Source: Elusimicrobiota bacterium
Lineage (GTDB): Bacteria > Elusimicrobiota > Endomicrobiia > Endomicrobiales > Endomicrobiaceae
Length of the DNA: 32,286 nt
Reading direction: 5' to 3'
Assembly (NCBI GenBank): GCA_017525905.1
Contig: JAFXSD010000036.1
Span: 1 to 32,286 of the forward strand
How positions within the stretch are numbered: position 1 is the stretch's first letter; the number at the start of each line of letters is the position of its first letter. This document shows, in pieces, positions 23,101-31,031 of the stretch. The position numbers and the translations under genes were made by a program. The notes beneath the pieces were generated by a model. The model saw only the letters and a program-made list of their open reading frames with translations, was not told where the DNA came from and made no database searches.

Positions 23101-23307
23101 ATAAGTAATATTAAAAACACCTCAGAGATAGGAAATAATGGAATATTCGGAAAACTTGATTCAATTTTATCGCTTCTTGAATATTACATTCCTACACTTC
23201 AAAATCGCCAGATTTGTTTAAACACCGGAGTTTTGGTTGGAGAATTAACACCGCCTATAAACAGGGAACTTGCAAGAATAGAAATGAGCAAGGAGCGTGG
23301 AAGATGA
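20179..23307 (+). CDS. Tail tape measure protein
   Basis: The 1042-aa protein is the longest in the window and sets tail length. The N-terminal third is a Lys/Glu/Gln-rich coiled coil (about 10-205). The middle has hydrophobic helices around 510-565 (GWGLVIVGAIIALGPPISAAISAVMAVVGTAIAAWPVALGIALAGLI). The C-terminal half has Trp-rich repeats including three 44-residue units, and ends with a conserved GIHSPSTVFEQEVGKNMALGVGEGF segment. GGAGGTGG lies just before the ATG. Its last codons overlap the Dit gene (ATGA). It follows the TA terminator by 28 bp. Confidence 0.93.
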   Translation: MSGSNTFGGTIKLEGEKEYRRAISQINSDLKVLASEMGKVTAEFGKNNKSASSLSSQSKVLNEQIRNQKEKISTLKGALQEASEKYGENDKRTNTWRTSLNKAETELTKMEKNLSDVNSEMTKSQSPLEKLTNKISEQEKELKSLQTEYKNVVLEQGKNSAEAKELATQIKDLNGDIKENKNKLNEAEQATDELGNEMDETAKQTNIFGEVLKANLAADFIKVGIEKIVDGFKKIKEAVISYVNTGIELSNAETENRQKLLQVMQNTMDARLEDAQSIEALISSQEKIGVVSKTVQLGGAQELSTYLTKRETLEKLIPVMNDMIAQQYGINASQESAANIATMLGKVMDGQTGALSRYGYKFDEAQEKILKYGTEEERCAVLTEVITSSIGGMNEALGQTDAGKMAQLSAALENTQVRIGEIANEIKLSFAPMLSEIGNKAYDVGDSFGKLVESIISGDDDLSEEISNFKGTVKILITEISNQIPAFLELGGQIISAIGEGLWAAIEPFAAQIAGWGLVIVGAIIALGPPISAAISAVMAVVGTAIAAWPVALGIALAGLIVAFWPQISKFFSDLWDGIVSWCSDIWSKIKDFLSEHWQDVLLWIVSWPVALIKTLSDFWPQISAWLSGLWDNIMSAMEPMFNWFRNSGDEIGSFVGNAMNYIKELFVNGWNNIVSFFTETIPAWIESVLEWFRQLPYNLGFVIGEAIGHIIKFGLDLWNFATVTVPEFISQVITFFSQLPSKIWAWLVEATTKLKQFFENMVTLGITKTSEFITNIINYIKELPSKIWNWLSNAFQKVVTWGSNMISKGSEIASNFMTKVINQVKELPSKIWTWLSNAVQKVISWGADMVSKGRQAASDLFNAIVNKVREIPGQMLSIGSNIVSGIWNGISGSIGWITSKVREFARGILDGIKSALGIHSPSTVFEQEVGKNMALGVGEGFINAMDNVKREMQEAIPTNFDTDLNMSLDAANSISNIKNTSEIGNNGIFGKLDSILSLLEYYIPTLQNRQICLNTGVLVGELTPPINRELARIEMSKERGR
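22393..22788 (+). repeat. Three 132-bp (44-aa) tandem repeats in the tape measure gene
   Basis: Units at 22393-22524, 22525-22656 and 22657-22788 each begin with LPSKIW and end with a Val/Ile-Asn-x-Val/Ile-Lys/Arg helix. Units 2 and 3 are clearly the most alike (ELPSKIW-x-WLSNA-x-QKV); unit 1 is diverged. Repeat gain or loss would change tail length in steps. Confidence 0.75.
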
Positions 23308-23939
23308 TTAATTTTAACGGAGTTACCTTTACATCTTGGAGTACAAATATTTCGAAGCACAGCTACACTGATTTCGGAGTAATTTTGACAGAGCAAAATA
23401 TTGGGCTTCCCTCTCCTAAAACTTATAGTGTAAGCATTGAGGGCATGGACGGAAGCCTTGATTTATCAGAGTGTTTCGGAGAAATGAAGTATGAAAACAG
23501 AACGCTAAAATTTACTTTTGAAAGCATTGAAAAAATAACTGATTGGCAAGCTAAAATGATAAATATTTCCTCGTTTTTACACGGTCAAAAAATGAAGATT
23601 AAAATATGGTCCGAACCCGATTTTTATTATGTTGGTAGATGTCAGATTGATGAGTATAACTCAAGTAGCAGGCTTGGAAAAATCGTTATTTCTTGCGATT
23701 GTGAGCCTTTTAAGTATAAGAAAAATATAACTACTTTTAATTTAACCGAAGGCGCAAACATGGTGCAAAACTCAAGAATGACCGTATACGCAGACTTGAT
23801 AAATGAAACGGAAATCACGATAAATTCAAAGGTTTATAGCGCAGGAACACACCTAAGGGCGATAAAGCTTACAAGTGGCGCAAATACCTTAAATTCAAGC
23901 GGTAATGCTACCCTTAATTTTCAAGAGGGGGAAATTTAA
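23304..23939 (+). CDS. Distal tail protein (Dit)
   Basis: The 211-aa protein matches the siphovirus Dit family: MINFNGVTFTSWSTNISKHSYTDFGVILTEQ, an N-terminal ring domain with FGEMKYENRTLKFTFESIEK, and a C-terminal galectin-like domain with VYADLINETEITINSKVYSAG. It forms the hub between tail tube and baseplate. ATG at 23304 is preferred (GGAGCGTGGAAG upstream, ATGA overlap with tape measure stop); an open frame farther upstream lies inside the tape measure gene. Confidence 0.87.
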   Translation: MINFNGVTFTSWSTNISKHSYTDFGVILTEQNIGLPSPKTYSVSIEGMDGSLDLSECFGEMKYENRTLKFTFESIEKITDWQAKMINISSFLHGQKMKIKIWSEPDFYYVGRCQIDEYNSSSRLGKIVISCDCEPFKYKKNITTFNLTEGANMVQNSRMTVYADLINETEITINSKVYSAGTHLRAIKLTSGANTLNSSGNATLNFQEGEI

Positions 23940-25657
23940 TGCAGCATAAAATATTTTGCGATGACTATATTTTATACGATTCGCAGTTAAATGAATTTCA
24001 AGTTGGAAGCCCAATTTTAAAGCAAGAATTAAACACCGCTAATGAACTAACTTTTACTATTCATCCGAATCACCCATATTTTAATAACATATCAAAACTA
24101 AGTTCAATAATTAAGGTTTATCGAGATAGCAATTTAATTTTTAAAGGGCGTGTGATTAATTCGGAGCTGGGATTCCATAATGAAAAAAAGGTAACTTGCG
24201 AGGGAATCCTCGCTTTTTTGCTTGACAGCGTCATTCGGCCTTTTGATTTTCCAAATGATGACCAATTTTCAAGCTTAGATTATGAGCATGACAACGTTAT
24301 AGAATACTTTTTAAATTGGGTCTTGACTTACCATAATTCGCAAGCTAAAAATTTTCAAAAAATACAGCTTGGGAATGTAACTGTTACCGACCCGAACAAC
24401 TACTTATCTCGTTCAAGTATTGAATATCTTAGCTCATGGGAAGTTATAACTTCGAGGCTTCTTAAAAGCTACGGAGGCTATCTTGTAATTCGTGAAGAAA
24501 ACGGGGTAAACTACCTTGATTATCTTGAAGATTTTACGTCTGACGGCACTAAAACAGGAAACAAGCTCGTTTGTACGCAAAAAATAGAATTTGGAGCAAA
24601 TCTTCTTGACTTAACCCAAGAACTCAGCGGTGCAGATATAAAGACGGGAATTATTCCGCTCGGAGCAAGGCTTGAAGATTCAGACGGTAATCAAACAGAT
24701 GAATATTTAACAATAGAAAGTATGCCGGACGGAATTTTATCAGAAGGAATTTTAAAAGCTGGTGACCACATTTTAAACACCACACTTGCGGAAACTTACG
24801 GAACCATTTATGAAGTAGTTAAATGGGAAGATGTAAAAATAGCGGAAAATCTGCAAGCCAAAGCTCTTTCATACCTTGCCGACAGCGTAAAATTTAAAAG
24901 CGAGATTTCTATAAAAGCAATAGATTTAAAGCTTACAAACGACCAAATCGGAGCCTTTAAAATCGGAGAATATATCAGGTGTCTGAGTAGCCCTCATGGC
25001 CTTGATGATTTATATTTACTCCAAAAAATATCAATAAACATGAAAAATCCTCAAGCCACCACGATTGAACTCAACAAGTCATCTTTAACTTTTACAGATA
25101 AAGTCTTGGAAAACAAGAAAAACACGGATAATATTATCACCCGTGTTGACAGAGTTGAGCGTGGTTATATAAACGGTGGCAGTATTACAGATATAGCGAA
25201 CGAAACAATCGAAAACAGCTCTGCATTTGAGCAAAACAGTCAAGCAATAATGTCGCAAGTTTCCGAGCTCTACACCAAAATTACGGACTTCGAAACATAT
25301 AAGAGTAATATTACAACTCAGTTTATACAAACAAATGAAGATTTTACTTATCAATTCTCGAATTTAACGGAACTTATAAATAACTTAGACGCAGATTCGG
25401 CAGAGCAATTTAATAATATCATCAGATATATTCGGTTTGTGGACGGAGATATAATTCTTGGCGAAGTTAGTAATAATCTTATGCTTAAAATAAGCAACGA
25501 TAAAATTTCTTTTTTACAAAACGGAATTGAAGTTGCATATATGACGGACAACAAGCTTTATATTACCGACGGAGAGTTTTTAAATTCACTCCAACTCGGT
25601 AATTTTGCTTTTTACCCAAGAACAAGCGGGAATTTGTCATTCAAAAAAATAAAGTAA
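23939..25657 (+). CDS. Tail-associated protein (Tal/tail endopeptidase-like)
   Basis: The 572-aa protein starts with the Tal/gp44-like hub: FTIHPNHPYFNNISKLSSIIKVYRDSNLIFKGRVINSELGFHNEKKVTCEGILAFLLDSVIRPFDF. It continues with STWEVITSRLLKSYGGYLVIREENGVNYLDYLEDF-like segments (SSWEVITSRLLK), and has a coiled C-terminal part (about 385-480) and a beta-rich end. It caps the tail tip below Dit and may carry a cell-wall-degrading domain. It starts at a TAATG overlap with the Dit gene. Confidence 0.85.
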   Translation: MQHKIFCDDYILYDSQLNEFQVGSPILKQELNTANELTFTIHPNHPYFNNISKLSSIIKVYRDSNLIFKGRVINSELGFHNEKKVTCEGILAFLLDSVIRPFDFPNDDQFSSLDYEHDNVIEYFLNWVLTYHNSQAKNFQKIQLGNVTVTDPNNYLSRSSIEYLSSWEVITSRLLKSYGGYLVIREENGVNYLDYLEDFTSDGTKTGNKLVCTQKIEFGANLLDLTQELSGADIKTGIIPLGARLEDSDGNQTDEYLTIESMPDGILSEGILKAGDHILNTTLAETYGTIYEVVKWEDVKIAENLQAKALSYLADSVKFKSEISIKAIDLKLTNDQIGAFKIGEYIRCLSSPHGLDDLYLLQKISINMKNPQATTIELNKSSLTFTDKVLENKKNTDNIITRVDRVERGYINGGSITDIANETIENSSAFEQNSQAIMSQVSELYTKITDFETYKSNITTQFIQTNEDFTYQFSNLTELINNLDADSAEQFNNIIRYIRFVDGDIILGEVSNNLMLKISNDKISFLQNGIEVAYMTDNKLYITDGEFLNSLQLGNFAFYPRTSGNLSFKKIK

Positions 25658-25670
25658 AGGCGGTGATAAT

Positions 25671-27536
25671 TTGGGGACATCAAGCACTTTTTCAACAAGC
25701 AATACACACGTTAAATATAACATCACAGTAAATCAGAATTCTCAAAATGTTTCAAATAACTGTTCAAATGTTAGTGTTTATGTAAGGTTTTGGCGCGACA
25801 ATAGCGGCTACACAACTTATGGCTCAGGAACCTGCTATTGTAAAATCAACGGTACAACTTATTCTGCAACAGTTTCTCCGAGCCAAAAAATAACAGATTC
25901 GGGAATAAATCTTTTCAGCAAAACTCTTGATATTTATCACAATAATGACGGAACTAAAACTTTAACTTGTTCAGCGTGGATAAGTATGGACACCCCTTTG
26001 TCGTCAAACGAGCAATCGTATTCGCAAACACTTTCTACGATACCAAGAGCCAGCAAGCCGACGCTTAGTTCAAGTTCTGTTACTATGGGGGACTCGGTAA
26101 CGATAAGCGCAAACCGAGCGTCAAGCAGCTTCACACATTCGCTTTATTATCAAATTGGTTCAGGCGGCTGGAATACTATTGGCACAGGAATCGGAACAAG
26201 TAAAAGCTGGACAGTTCCGCTCAGCCTTGCTAACAGCACACCGAATTCTACAAGTTTAAGCGTAAAACTCTGGCTTGAAACGTATAACGGAAGTACGTAT
26301 ATCGGCGCAAATAGTGTAAGTTTAACCGCAAATGTGCCGTCAAGCGTAGTTCCGACAATTAACTCGGTTAATTTATCTGAGGCAGTTTCGGGGATTTATT
26401 CACAGTTTGGAGCTTATGTTCAGGGAAAATCTAAAATTTCGGGAAGTATTTCGGCAAGCGGTAGTTATTCAAGCACGATTAAATCATATTCCGTAAGCAT
26501 TAACGGAGCTTCTTACACATCAAGCAGTTTTACAACGGGCTTTTTAACTACGAGCGGCAGCAATACTTGCTTAGTAACCGTTAAAGACAGCAGAGGTCGC
26601 ACAAAATCTCAAAGCGTAACTTTTAACGTTATAGCATATGCAAGTCCGGCAATTAACTCTTTTTCGGTTTCAAGATGTGACCAAGACGGGACAGCAAATG
26701 ACGAAGGTGACTGTGCAAAATGTGTGGTATCAGCTTCGATTTCAAGTGTTAATAATGGAAACACAAAATCTTTTCAAATTAAGTATAAGAAAATATCAGA
26801 AACCGAATGGAATGTTTTTGATTTAGATAACACGAATTACACACTAAACACATCGCAGATAATTCAGAATATAGACACGGAATCAGAGTACAATTTCAAA
26901 ATTGTTGCTACTGATTTTTTTAGTTTTGCGGAATATTCTCATAATCTATCCACCGCTTACACGCTTGTGGACTACAATCAAAGTGGCAAAGGCATGGCAA
27001 TTGGGAAAGTATCAACGCAGAATGCTTTTGAGATTAATATGGACACTAAACTTACAGGTCATTTTACGATAAATAACAAGACTATTTTTGATTTAATTTA
27101 CCCCGTAGGTTCAATTTATATGTCCGTAAATAGCACCAATCCTGGCGAATTATTTGGTGGAACTTGGGTCGCTTGGGGTGCAGGACGTGTTCCTGTGGGC
27201 GTAAATACTTCGGATTCAGACTTTAAAACACCCGAAAAAACTGGCGGAAGCAAAAGCCACCGACACAGTTTTAGAATCGGAATGCATTGGTGGTACGGAG
27301 GCGCTTGCGGCGAAGGTGTTGGAAATGGCACGGGAGCTTATGTTTATTCGGAAAGCAGATATGACGGTTGGGGTCGAGATTTAAGCGGAAAATCATCTCC
27401 TGTAAACACCGCAATATATAACAATCAATCTTCCGTAACAGCTACGCCTTCGGGAAAATACTCACAAGGTGATACATCACTAACAAGCACACTTCAAGCG
27501 TATATCACTTGTTATATGTGGAAGCGTACAGCTTGA
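25671..27536 (+). CDS. Baseplate/tail-fiber protein with collar-type C-terminus (DUF859-like)
   Basis: The 621-aa protein opens with a Ser/Thr/Asn-rich beta domain (VKYNITVNQNSQNVSNNCSNVSVYVRFW) like DUF859 structural proteins and continues with Ig/fibronectin-like repeats. It ends in a collar/receptor-binding-type domain (about 470-621): LIYPVGSIYMSVNSTNPGELFGGTWVAWGAGRVPVG and KTGGSKSHRHSF, where the HxH motif can bind metal in trimeric fibers. It is likely the host-recognition protein. The start is TTG with AAGGCGGTGA upstream. The gene is Ser-rich, unlike its neighbours. Confidence 0.8.
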   Translation: MGTSSTFSTSNTHVKYNITVNQNSQNVSNNCSNVSVYVRFWRDNSGYTTYGSGTCYCKINGTTYSATVSPSQKITDSGINLFSKTLDIYHNNDGTKTLTCSAWISMDTPLSSNEQSYSQTLSTIPRASKPTLSSSSVTMGDSVTISANRASSSFTHSLYYQIGSGGWNTIGTGIGTSKSWTVPLSLANSTPNSTSLSVKLWLETYNGSTYIGANSVSLTANVPSSVVPTINSVNLSEAVSGIYSQFGAYVQGKSKISGSISASGSYSSTIKSYSVSINGASYTSSSFTTGFLTTSGSNTCLVTVKDSRGRTKSQSVTFNVIAYASPAINSFSVSRCDQDGTANDEGDCAKCVVSASISSVNNGNTKSFQIKYKKISETEWNVFDLDNTNYTLNTSQIIQNIDTESEYNFKIVATDFFSFAEYSHNLSTAYTLVDYNQSGKGMAIGKVSTQNAFEINMDTKLTGHFTINNKTIFDLIYPVGSIYMSVNSTNPGELFGGTWVAWGAGRVPVGVNTSDSDFKTPEKTGGSKSHRHSFRIGMHWWYGGACGEGVGNGTGAYVYSESRYDGWGRDLSGKSSPVNTAIYNNQSSVTATPSGKYSQGDTSLTSTLQAYITCYMWKRTA

Positions 27537-27599
27537 TATTTGCATAAAAAACGGCAAAAAATCAAATTTTTGAAGTGAATTAATAAGGAGGAAAAAATC

Positions 27600-28400
27600 A
27601 TGGAATTTAAAGGAATAGATGTTTCAAAATGGCAAGGTGGGGTTAATTGGAATGAGGTTAAAAAAGATGGCACGGAATTTGCGATAATTCGTGAAGGCTG
27701 GGGAAAGAAATCTCTCACTCAAATTGACAAAAGATTTAAGGAAAATTACGAAGGTGCGAAAGCTGCGGGAATCCCCATAGGATGTTATCATTATTCCTAC
27801 GCGGATTCGGTTGACGATGCTAAGCGTGAAGCCGAATTTTGTCTTGAAAATATTAGGAATATGAAACTTGAATATCCTGTTTGTTTTGATATTGAAGACC
27901 GAGAAATGCTCAAACTTTCAAATAGGCAAAGAACAGACATCGTAAAAGCATTTTGCTCGGAAATCGAAAAAGCAGGATTTTATGCTATGTTTTACTGTAA
28001 TTCTAATTGGTTACACAACTATCTTATCAAAGAAGAATTGCTACCAAAATATGACCTTTGGCTCGCACAGTGGTGCGTTGGGAAACCAAGTGTTCCATGC
28101 GGTATATGGCAAAAATCCGATAAAGGCTTTATAAACGGTATAAGCGGAAATGTTGATCTTGATGTTTCTTACAAAAATTACCCCGAAACCATGAAATTCA
28201 AAGGCTTAAATGGGTTTAGTAAAGCAAACAATTCAGCAAGTACAAACTATTTCACATATACGGTTAAGAAAGGTGATACCCTTTGGGCGATTGCTCAGCG
28301 TTATCTTGGGAGCGGTACGAAACACAAAGAAATAAAAGCTTTAAACGCTTTAAATTCAGATACAATCTACCCAAACCAAATTTTGAAAATACCCAAATAA
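27600..28400 (+). CDS. Endolysin: GH25 lysozyme with C-terminal LysM
   Basis: The 266-aa protein has a GH25 muramidase domain (about 3-190) with GIDVSKWQG, CYHYSYADSVDDAKREAEF, and the acidic catalytic cluster CFDIEDRE (Asp97, Glu99). A short linker leads to one LysM domain (about 219-265, YTVKKGDTLWAIAQRYLG ... IYPNQILKIP) that binds peptidoglycan. No signal peptide is present, so export would depend on the holin encoded next. AAGGAGG precedes the ATG. Confidence 0.93.
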   Translation: MEFKGIDVSKWQGGVNWNEVKKDGTEFAIIREGWGKKSLTQIDKRFKENYEGAKAAGIPIGCYHYSYADSVDDAKREAEFCLENIRNMKLEYPVCFDIEDREMLKLSNRQRTDIVKAFCSEIEKAGFYAMFYCNSNWLHNYLIKEELLPKYDLWLAQWCVGKPSVPCGIWQKSDKGFINGISGNVDLDVSYKNYPETMKFKGLNGFSKANNSASTNYFTYTVKKGDTLWAIAQRYLGSGTKHKEIKALNALNSDTIYPNQILKIPK

Positions 28401-28412
28401 GAGGTGATTGGA

Positions 28413-28694
28413 TTGGAAAACAAAATAGCTTCAATAATGCCTTTGGCAATTATTATCGAAGCCACAATAACATATATTAACCAATTTTTCGTAAGTGGAG
28501 AGTTTTGCTGGGAAATGCTTTTAAGTATAGTTTTAGGCATTCTTATTTCTATTGCTTATGAAATTGATATACCGAAATATCTCAATTTACATTCTCGGAT
28601 CCCTTATTTAAGCAATATCTTGACCGGAATACTTATTTCGAGGGGTTCGAATTACATTTACGATTTAATGACTAAAATAATACAACTAAATTGA
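28413..28694 (+). CDS. Putative holin
   Basis: The 93-aa protein has hydrophobic helices (about 6-24, 32-48 and 65-80) with LLSIVLGILISIAYEIDIPKYLNL and a C-terminal LTGILISRGSNYIYDLMTKI, typical of small phage holins in clostridia. It follows the endolysin gene. TTG at 28413 is preferred, with GAGGTGAT (28401-28408) 4 nt upstream; a GTG three codons earlier lies within this site. It would form membrane lesions releasing the endolysin. Naming as holin rests on topology and location. Confidence 0.72.
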   Translation: MENKIASIMPLAIIIEATITYINQFFVSGEFCWEMLLSIVLGILISIAYEIDIPKYLNLHSRIPYLSNILTGILISRGSNYIYDLMTKIIQLN

Positions 28695-28709
28695 TATAAA
28701 AAACTAAGT

Positions 28710-28733
28710 GGCGGGTATTTACCCGCCTTTTTT
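28710..28733 (+). terminator. Terminator at the end of the phage late operon
   Basis: GGCGGGTA (28710-28717) and TACCCGCC (28720-28727) form a perfect 8-bp stem followed by six T. It abuts the 3' end of the convergent repressor gene and could serve both strands (a T run lies a few bases after the stem on the minus strand). Confidence 0.9.
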
Positions 28734-28734
28734 A

Positions 28735-28971
28735 TTATTCAAAAGTAAAATCATTTAATTCTTTGAAGTCTAAGAGCTCAGCCAATGTCATGCTTAACCC
28801 TATCGCTAATTTGTGCAAGGTTTTAAGTTTTGGATTTTTAGTAGTCCCTCTTACTATGCCGTCAACTGTCGATTGAGTAACTCCTGCCATAGTAGATAAT
28901 TTATTAACTGTTATTTTTCGTTTTTGGCAAAGGTCTAAAATCCTTTTGCTAATAATTTCAGAATATTCCAT
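28735..28971 (-). CDS. Small XRE-type HTH repressor
   Basis: The 78-aa protein is a single XRE-type helix-turn-helix: SEIISKRILDLCQKRKITVNKLSTMAGVTQSTVDGIVRGTTKNPKLKTLHKLAIGLSMTLAELLDF. No cleavage or oligomerisation domain is present. ATG at 28971 is chosen over a TTG at 28980, which sits inside the ribosome binding site AGGAG. It diverges from the SLOG gene, and the 148 bp between them hold three related 14-bp palindromes, the likely operators. It may be the phage repressor, or a regulator of the right-flank genes. Confidence 0.87.
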   Translation of the reverse strand: MEYSEIISKRILDLCQKRKITVNKLSTMAGVTQSTVDGIVRGTTKNPKLKTLHKLAIGLSMTLAELLDFKELNDFTFE

Positions 28972-28992
28972 AGCTATCAACTCTCCTCTTTT

Positions 28993-29094
28993 AACTGTGT
29001 GTCGTTAAATCAACACTAACACGCATATAGAGAAGTATTAACGGTGTACCGTTGACAAATGCAGAGAAAATTTATAACATAACGGTACAACGTT
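28993..29094. promoter_or_regulatory. Three related 14-bp operator-like palindromes and a rightward promoter
   Basis: O2 at 29040-29053 is the palindrome AACGGTGTACCGTT. O3 at 29081-29094 (AACGGTACAACGTT) and O1 at 28993-29006 (AACTGTGTGTCGTT) are close variants. A rightward -35 TTGACA (29052-29057) abuts O2, with a -10-like TAACAT (29075-29080) at 17 bp that abuts O3. A repressor on O2/O3 would cover both promoter elements of the SLOG gene. O1 lies 22 bp upstream of the repressor gene start and could serve autoregulation. Confidence 0.75.
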
Positions 29095-29119
29095 AATTTT
29101 TTAAAAAGGAGTGATGGTT

Positions 29120-29581
29120 ATGACTCAAAAAATATGTACATTTGCAGGACATTCAAAAATTTATGGCGATGACACTGTAAAAGAAAGACTTAAAAAAGAA
29201 ATTAGAAATTTAATAGAGAATTACGGCGTTACAGTCTTTTATAATGGCGGCAAGGGGCAATTTGATTGGCTTTGTGCCGAATGTGTTAAAGAACTTAAAA
29301 GGGACTATCCGTTTATAAAGTCATATTTGATTTTGGCTTATATGCCCGGAAAGAAAAATCAATTTGATGCGGAATTTTATGAGAAGTTTGACGATACTTT
29401 ATATCCCGAAAGAGAAAAAACTCCACCCAAATTCGCAATTATAAAACGAAATGAGTGGATGATTGATAGATCTGATTTTTTAATTGCTTATGTGGGGCAT
29501 AGTTGGGGCGGAGCTTACCGAACTTTAGAATATGCGAAAAGAAAAAAGAAAAATGTTAAAATGCTTTGCGGTTTGAATTAA
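29120..29581 (+). CDS. SLOG-fold DUF1273-like protein
   Basis: The 153-aa protein has the SLOG/YpsA-like pattern: KICTFAGHSKIYGDDTVKERLKKEIRNLIENYGVTVFYNGGKGQFDWLCAECVKELKRDYPFIKSYLILAYMP, and IIKRNEWMIDRSDFLIAYVGHSWGGAYRTLEYAKRK near the C-terminus. SLOG folds bind nucleotides or nucleotide-derived signals; the biochemical role of this subgroup is unknown. ATG at 29120 has AAGGAG (29106-29111) 8 nt upstream. It is divergent from the HTH repressor and its promoter lies between two operator-like palindromes, so it is probably derepressed when the repressor is removed. Confidence 0.8.
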   Translation: MTQKICTFAGHSKIYGDDTVKERLKKEIRNLIENYGVTVFYNGGKGQFDWLCAECVKELKRDYPFIKSYLILAYMPGKKNQFDAEFYEKFDDTLYPEREKTPPKFAIIKRNEWMIDRSDFLIAYVGHSWGGAYRTLEYAKRKKKNVKMLCGLN

Positions 29582-29606
29582 GTGTGAAAATGAAACTTGA
29601 TATTAT

Positions 29607-30860
29607 TTATTTTTCTAAATCAATTTTTTTGAATTTCTTTCCAACTTCCACATCAAGTTTCATAACCCCGCAGCGTTTTATTACATTGAAGCCGTATTTT
29701 TTGCGCAGATTATCAATTACCATATTCACTTTCTCATCAGATTTCTTAATAGTTTCTACTTGTTTGTTTGGTTTATCAAAGAAAGATAGTTGTTTGCAGC
29801 CGCTAAGCCTCGTTAAATTCGCAAGAGATATACTTATAAGCCTTATTGGGCGTCTACCTTTCCAAAGTTCTCGGAGTAATTTTTTTGCTGCTTCATATAC
29901 TTCATTTGTTGTGCTTAGCGGTTCGGAAAAACTCATTTGATGCGATTGGTTTTGGAAATTTAAAAATCTTATGCCAACCGAGATACTATGCGCTTTATTT
30001 CCGTCTTTTCTCATATGTCCGGTTACTGCATCGGCAAGCGCAAGAAGTACGGTATTTGCTTCGGTTATTGAAGATAAGTTTTCTTCGAGTGTTATAGAGT
30101 TGCTATATCCCTTTGGCTCCGGTCTTTCGGAAACCACAGGCGAATCATCTATGGCATTGGCAAAGTTATGCATGTATAGGCTTCTTTTATTTCCAAAATG
30201 CTTTGCCAAAAACTCTATCTTTGCATTTGCAAGCTGTCCTATTTTGTATATTCCTAAGGAATTTAGTTTTTCAGCCGAAGCTTTTCCCACAAAAAGTAAA
30301 TCTCCAACGGACAAAGGCCACATTTTAGTTGGCACTTCGTTTAGAAATAAAGTATGAACCTTATCAGGTTTTTCGAAATCACTCGCCATTTTGGCACAGA
30401 GCTTATTTTCGCCAATACCCACGTTAACTGTGAAACCAAGCTCATTTTTTATTCTATCTTTTATTTCGTGTGCAATTTTGACCGCTTGTTTGGAATCATT
30501 AGCTATCCCAGTCATATCAAGAAAACACTCATCAATCGAAAACTCCTCCATTGTCGGAGAATAGAGTTTACATATATTTTTAAATGCTTTCGAGCATGAA
30601 CTGTAAAGCTTAAAATCGGGCTTAAATATTTGTAACCGAGGGCATTTCCTAAGTGAAAAAGATAGTGGTTCTCCTGTTTTGACGCCTTGCTTTTTAGCTT
30701 CATTGGATTTGGCAAGAACTACGCCTCGCCTCGTTGTCGGGTCGCCGCCAATACATGAGGCTATATTTCTTATGTCCGATTCTCCGTTCTTAACTCTTTT
30801 TGCAGCTTCCCACGAAAGAAAAGCACTATTCACATCAATATGAAAAATTATTCGATTCAT
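29607..30860 (-). CDS. Y-family DNA polymerase (DinB/UmuC-like)
   Basis: The 417-aa protein carries the Y-family motifs: IIFHIDVNSAFLSWEAAKR near the N-terminus with the first metal-binding Asp, the steric region RRGVVLAKSNEAKKQGVKTGEPLSFSLRKCP, and EEFSIDECFLDMTG with the second Asp-Glu pair. It also has a helix-hairpin-helix region (LSVGDLLFVGKASAEKLNSLGIYKIGQLA) and a little-finger domain. It performs translesion synthesis. ATG at 30860 has AGGTGG 8 nt upstream; a GTG four codons earlier overlaps that site. A LexA/DinR-like box lies 55 bp upstream. It resembles mobile-element UvrX/UmuC types as well as host DinB; I cannot separate these by eye. Confidence 0.9.
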   Translation of the reverse strand: MNRIIFHIDVNSAFLSWEAAKRVKNGESDIRNIASCIGGDPTTRRGVVLAKSNEAKKQGVKTGEPLSFSLRKCPRLQIFKPDFKLYSSCSKAFKNICKLYSPTMEEFSIDECFLDMTGIANDSKQAVKIAHEIKDRIKNELGFTVNVGIGENKLCAKMASDFEKPDKVHTLFLNEVPTKMWPLSVGDLLFVGKASAEKLNSLGIYKIGQLANAKIEFLAKHFGNKRSLYMHNFANAIDDSPVVSERPEPKGYSNSITLEENLSSITEANTVLLALADAVTGHMRKDGNKAHSISVGIRFLNFQNQSHQMSFSEPLSTTNEVYEAAKKLLRELWKGRRPIRLISISLANLTRLSGCKQLSFFDKPNKQVETIKKSDEKVNMVIDNLRKKYGFNVIKRCGVMKLDVEVGKKFKKIDLEK

Positions 30861-30914
30861 AAATGTTTCCACCTGCCTTTTCTTTCAAGCTTGCGAGAAA
30901 TATAAAATCCCTGT

Positions 30915-30928
30915 AAAACATATGTTCA
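30915..30928 (-). promoter_or_regulatory. LexA/DinR (SOS) box upstream of the polymerase gene
   Basis: The 14-mer contains AACATATGTTC, matching 11 of 14 positions of the Bacillota LexA box CGAACATATGTTCG. It sits 55 bp upstream of the polymerase start, so damage induction of this gene is likely. Confidence 0.7.
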
Positions 30929-30993
30929 CTCTCCAACTTTTGTCGAGTTGGTGGAGCTTGTAATTCAAAACACATTATTTGCTCACATTATTT

Positions 30994-31012
30994 CTCTCAC
31001 CACCGGTGAGAG
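30994..31012. other. Perfect 8-bp hairpin between polymerase and 327-aa gene
   Basis: CTCTCACC (30994-31001) and GGTGAGAG (31005-31012) pair perfectly around a 3-nt loop. T runs follow on the plus strand only, yet no plus-strand gene leads into it; it lies 20 bp after the stop of the minus-strand 327-aa gene. It may be a weak terminator for that gene or a protein-binding site. Confidence 0.45.
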
Positions 31013-31031
31013 TTTTCATTTTCTACATATT

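Noticed and set aside
29566..30599. Several plus-strand open frames over the polymerase gene
   Set aside because: They are antisense shadows of a clear Y-family polymerase with all motifs intact on the minus strand.
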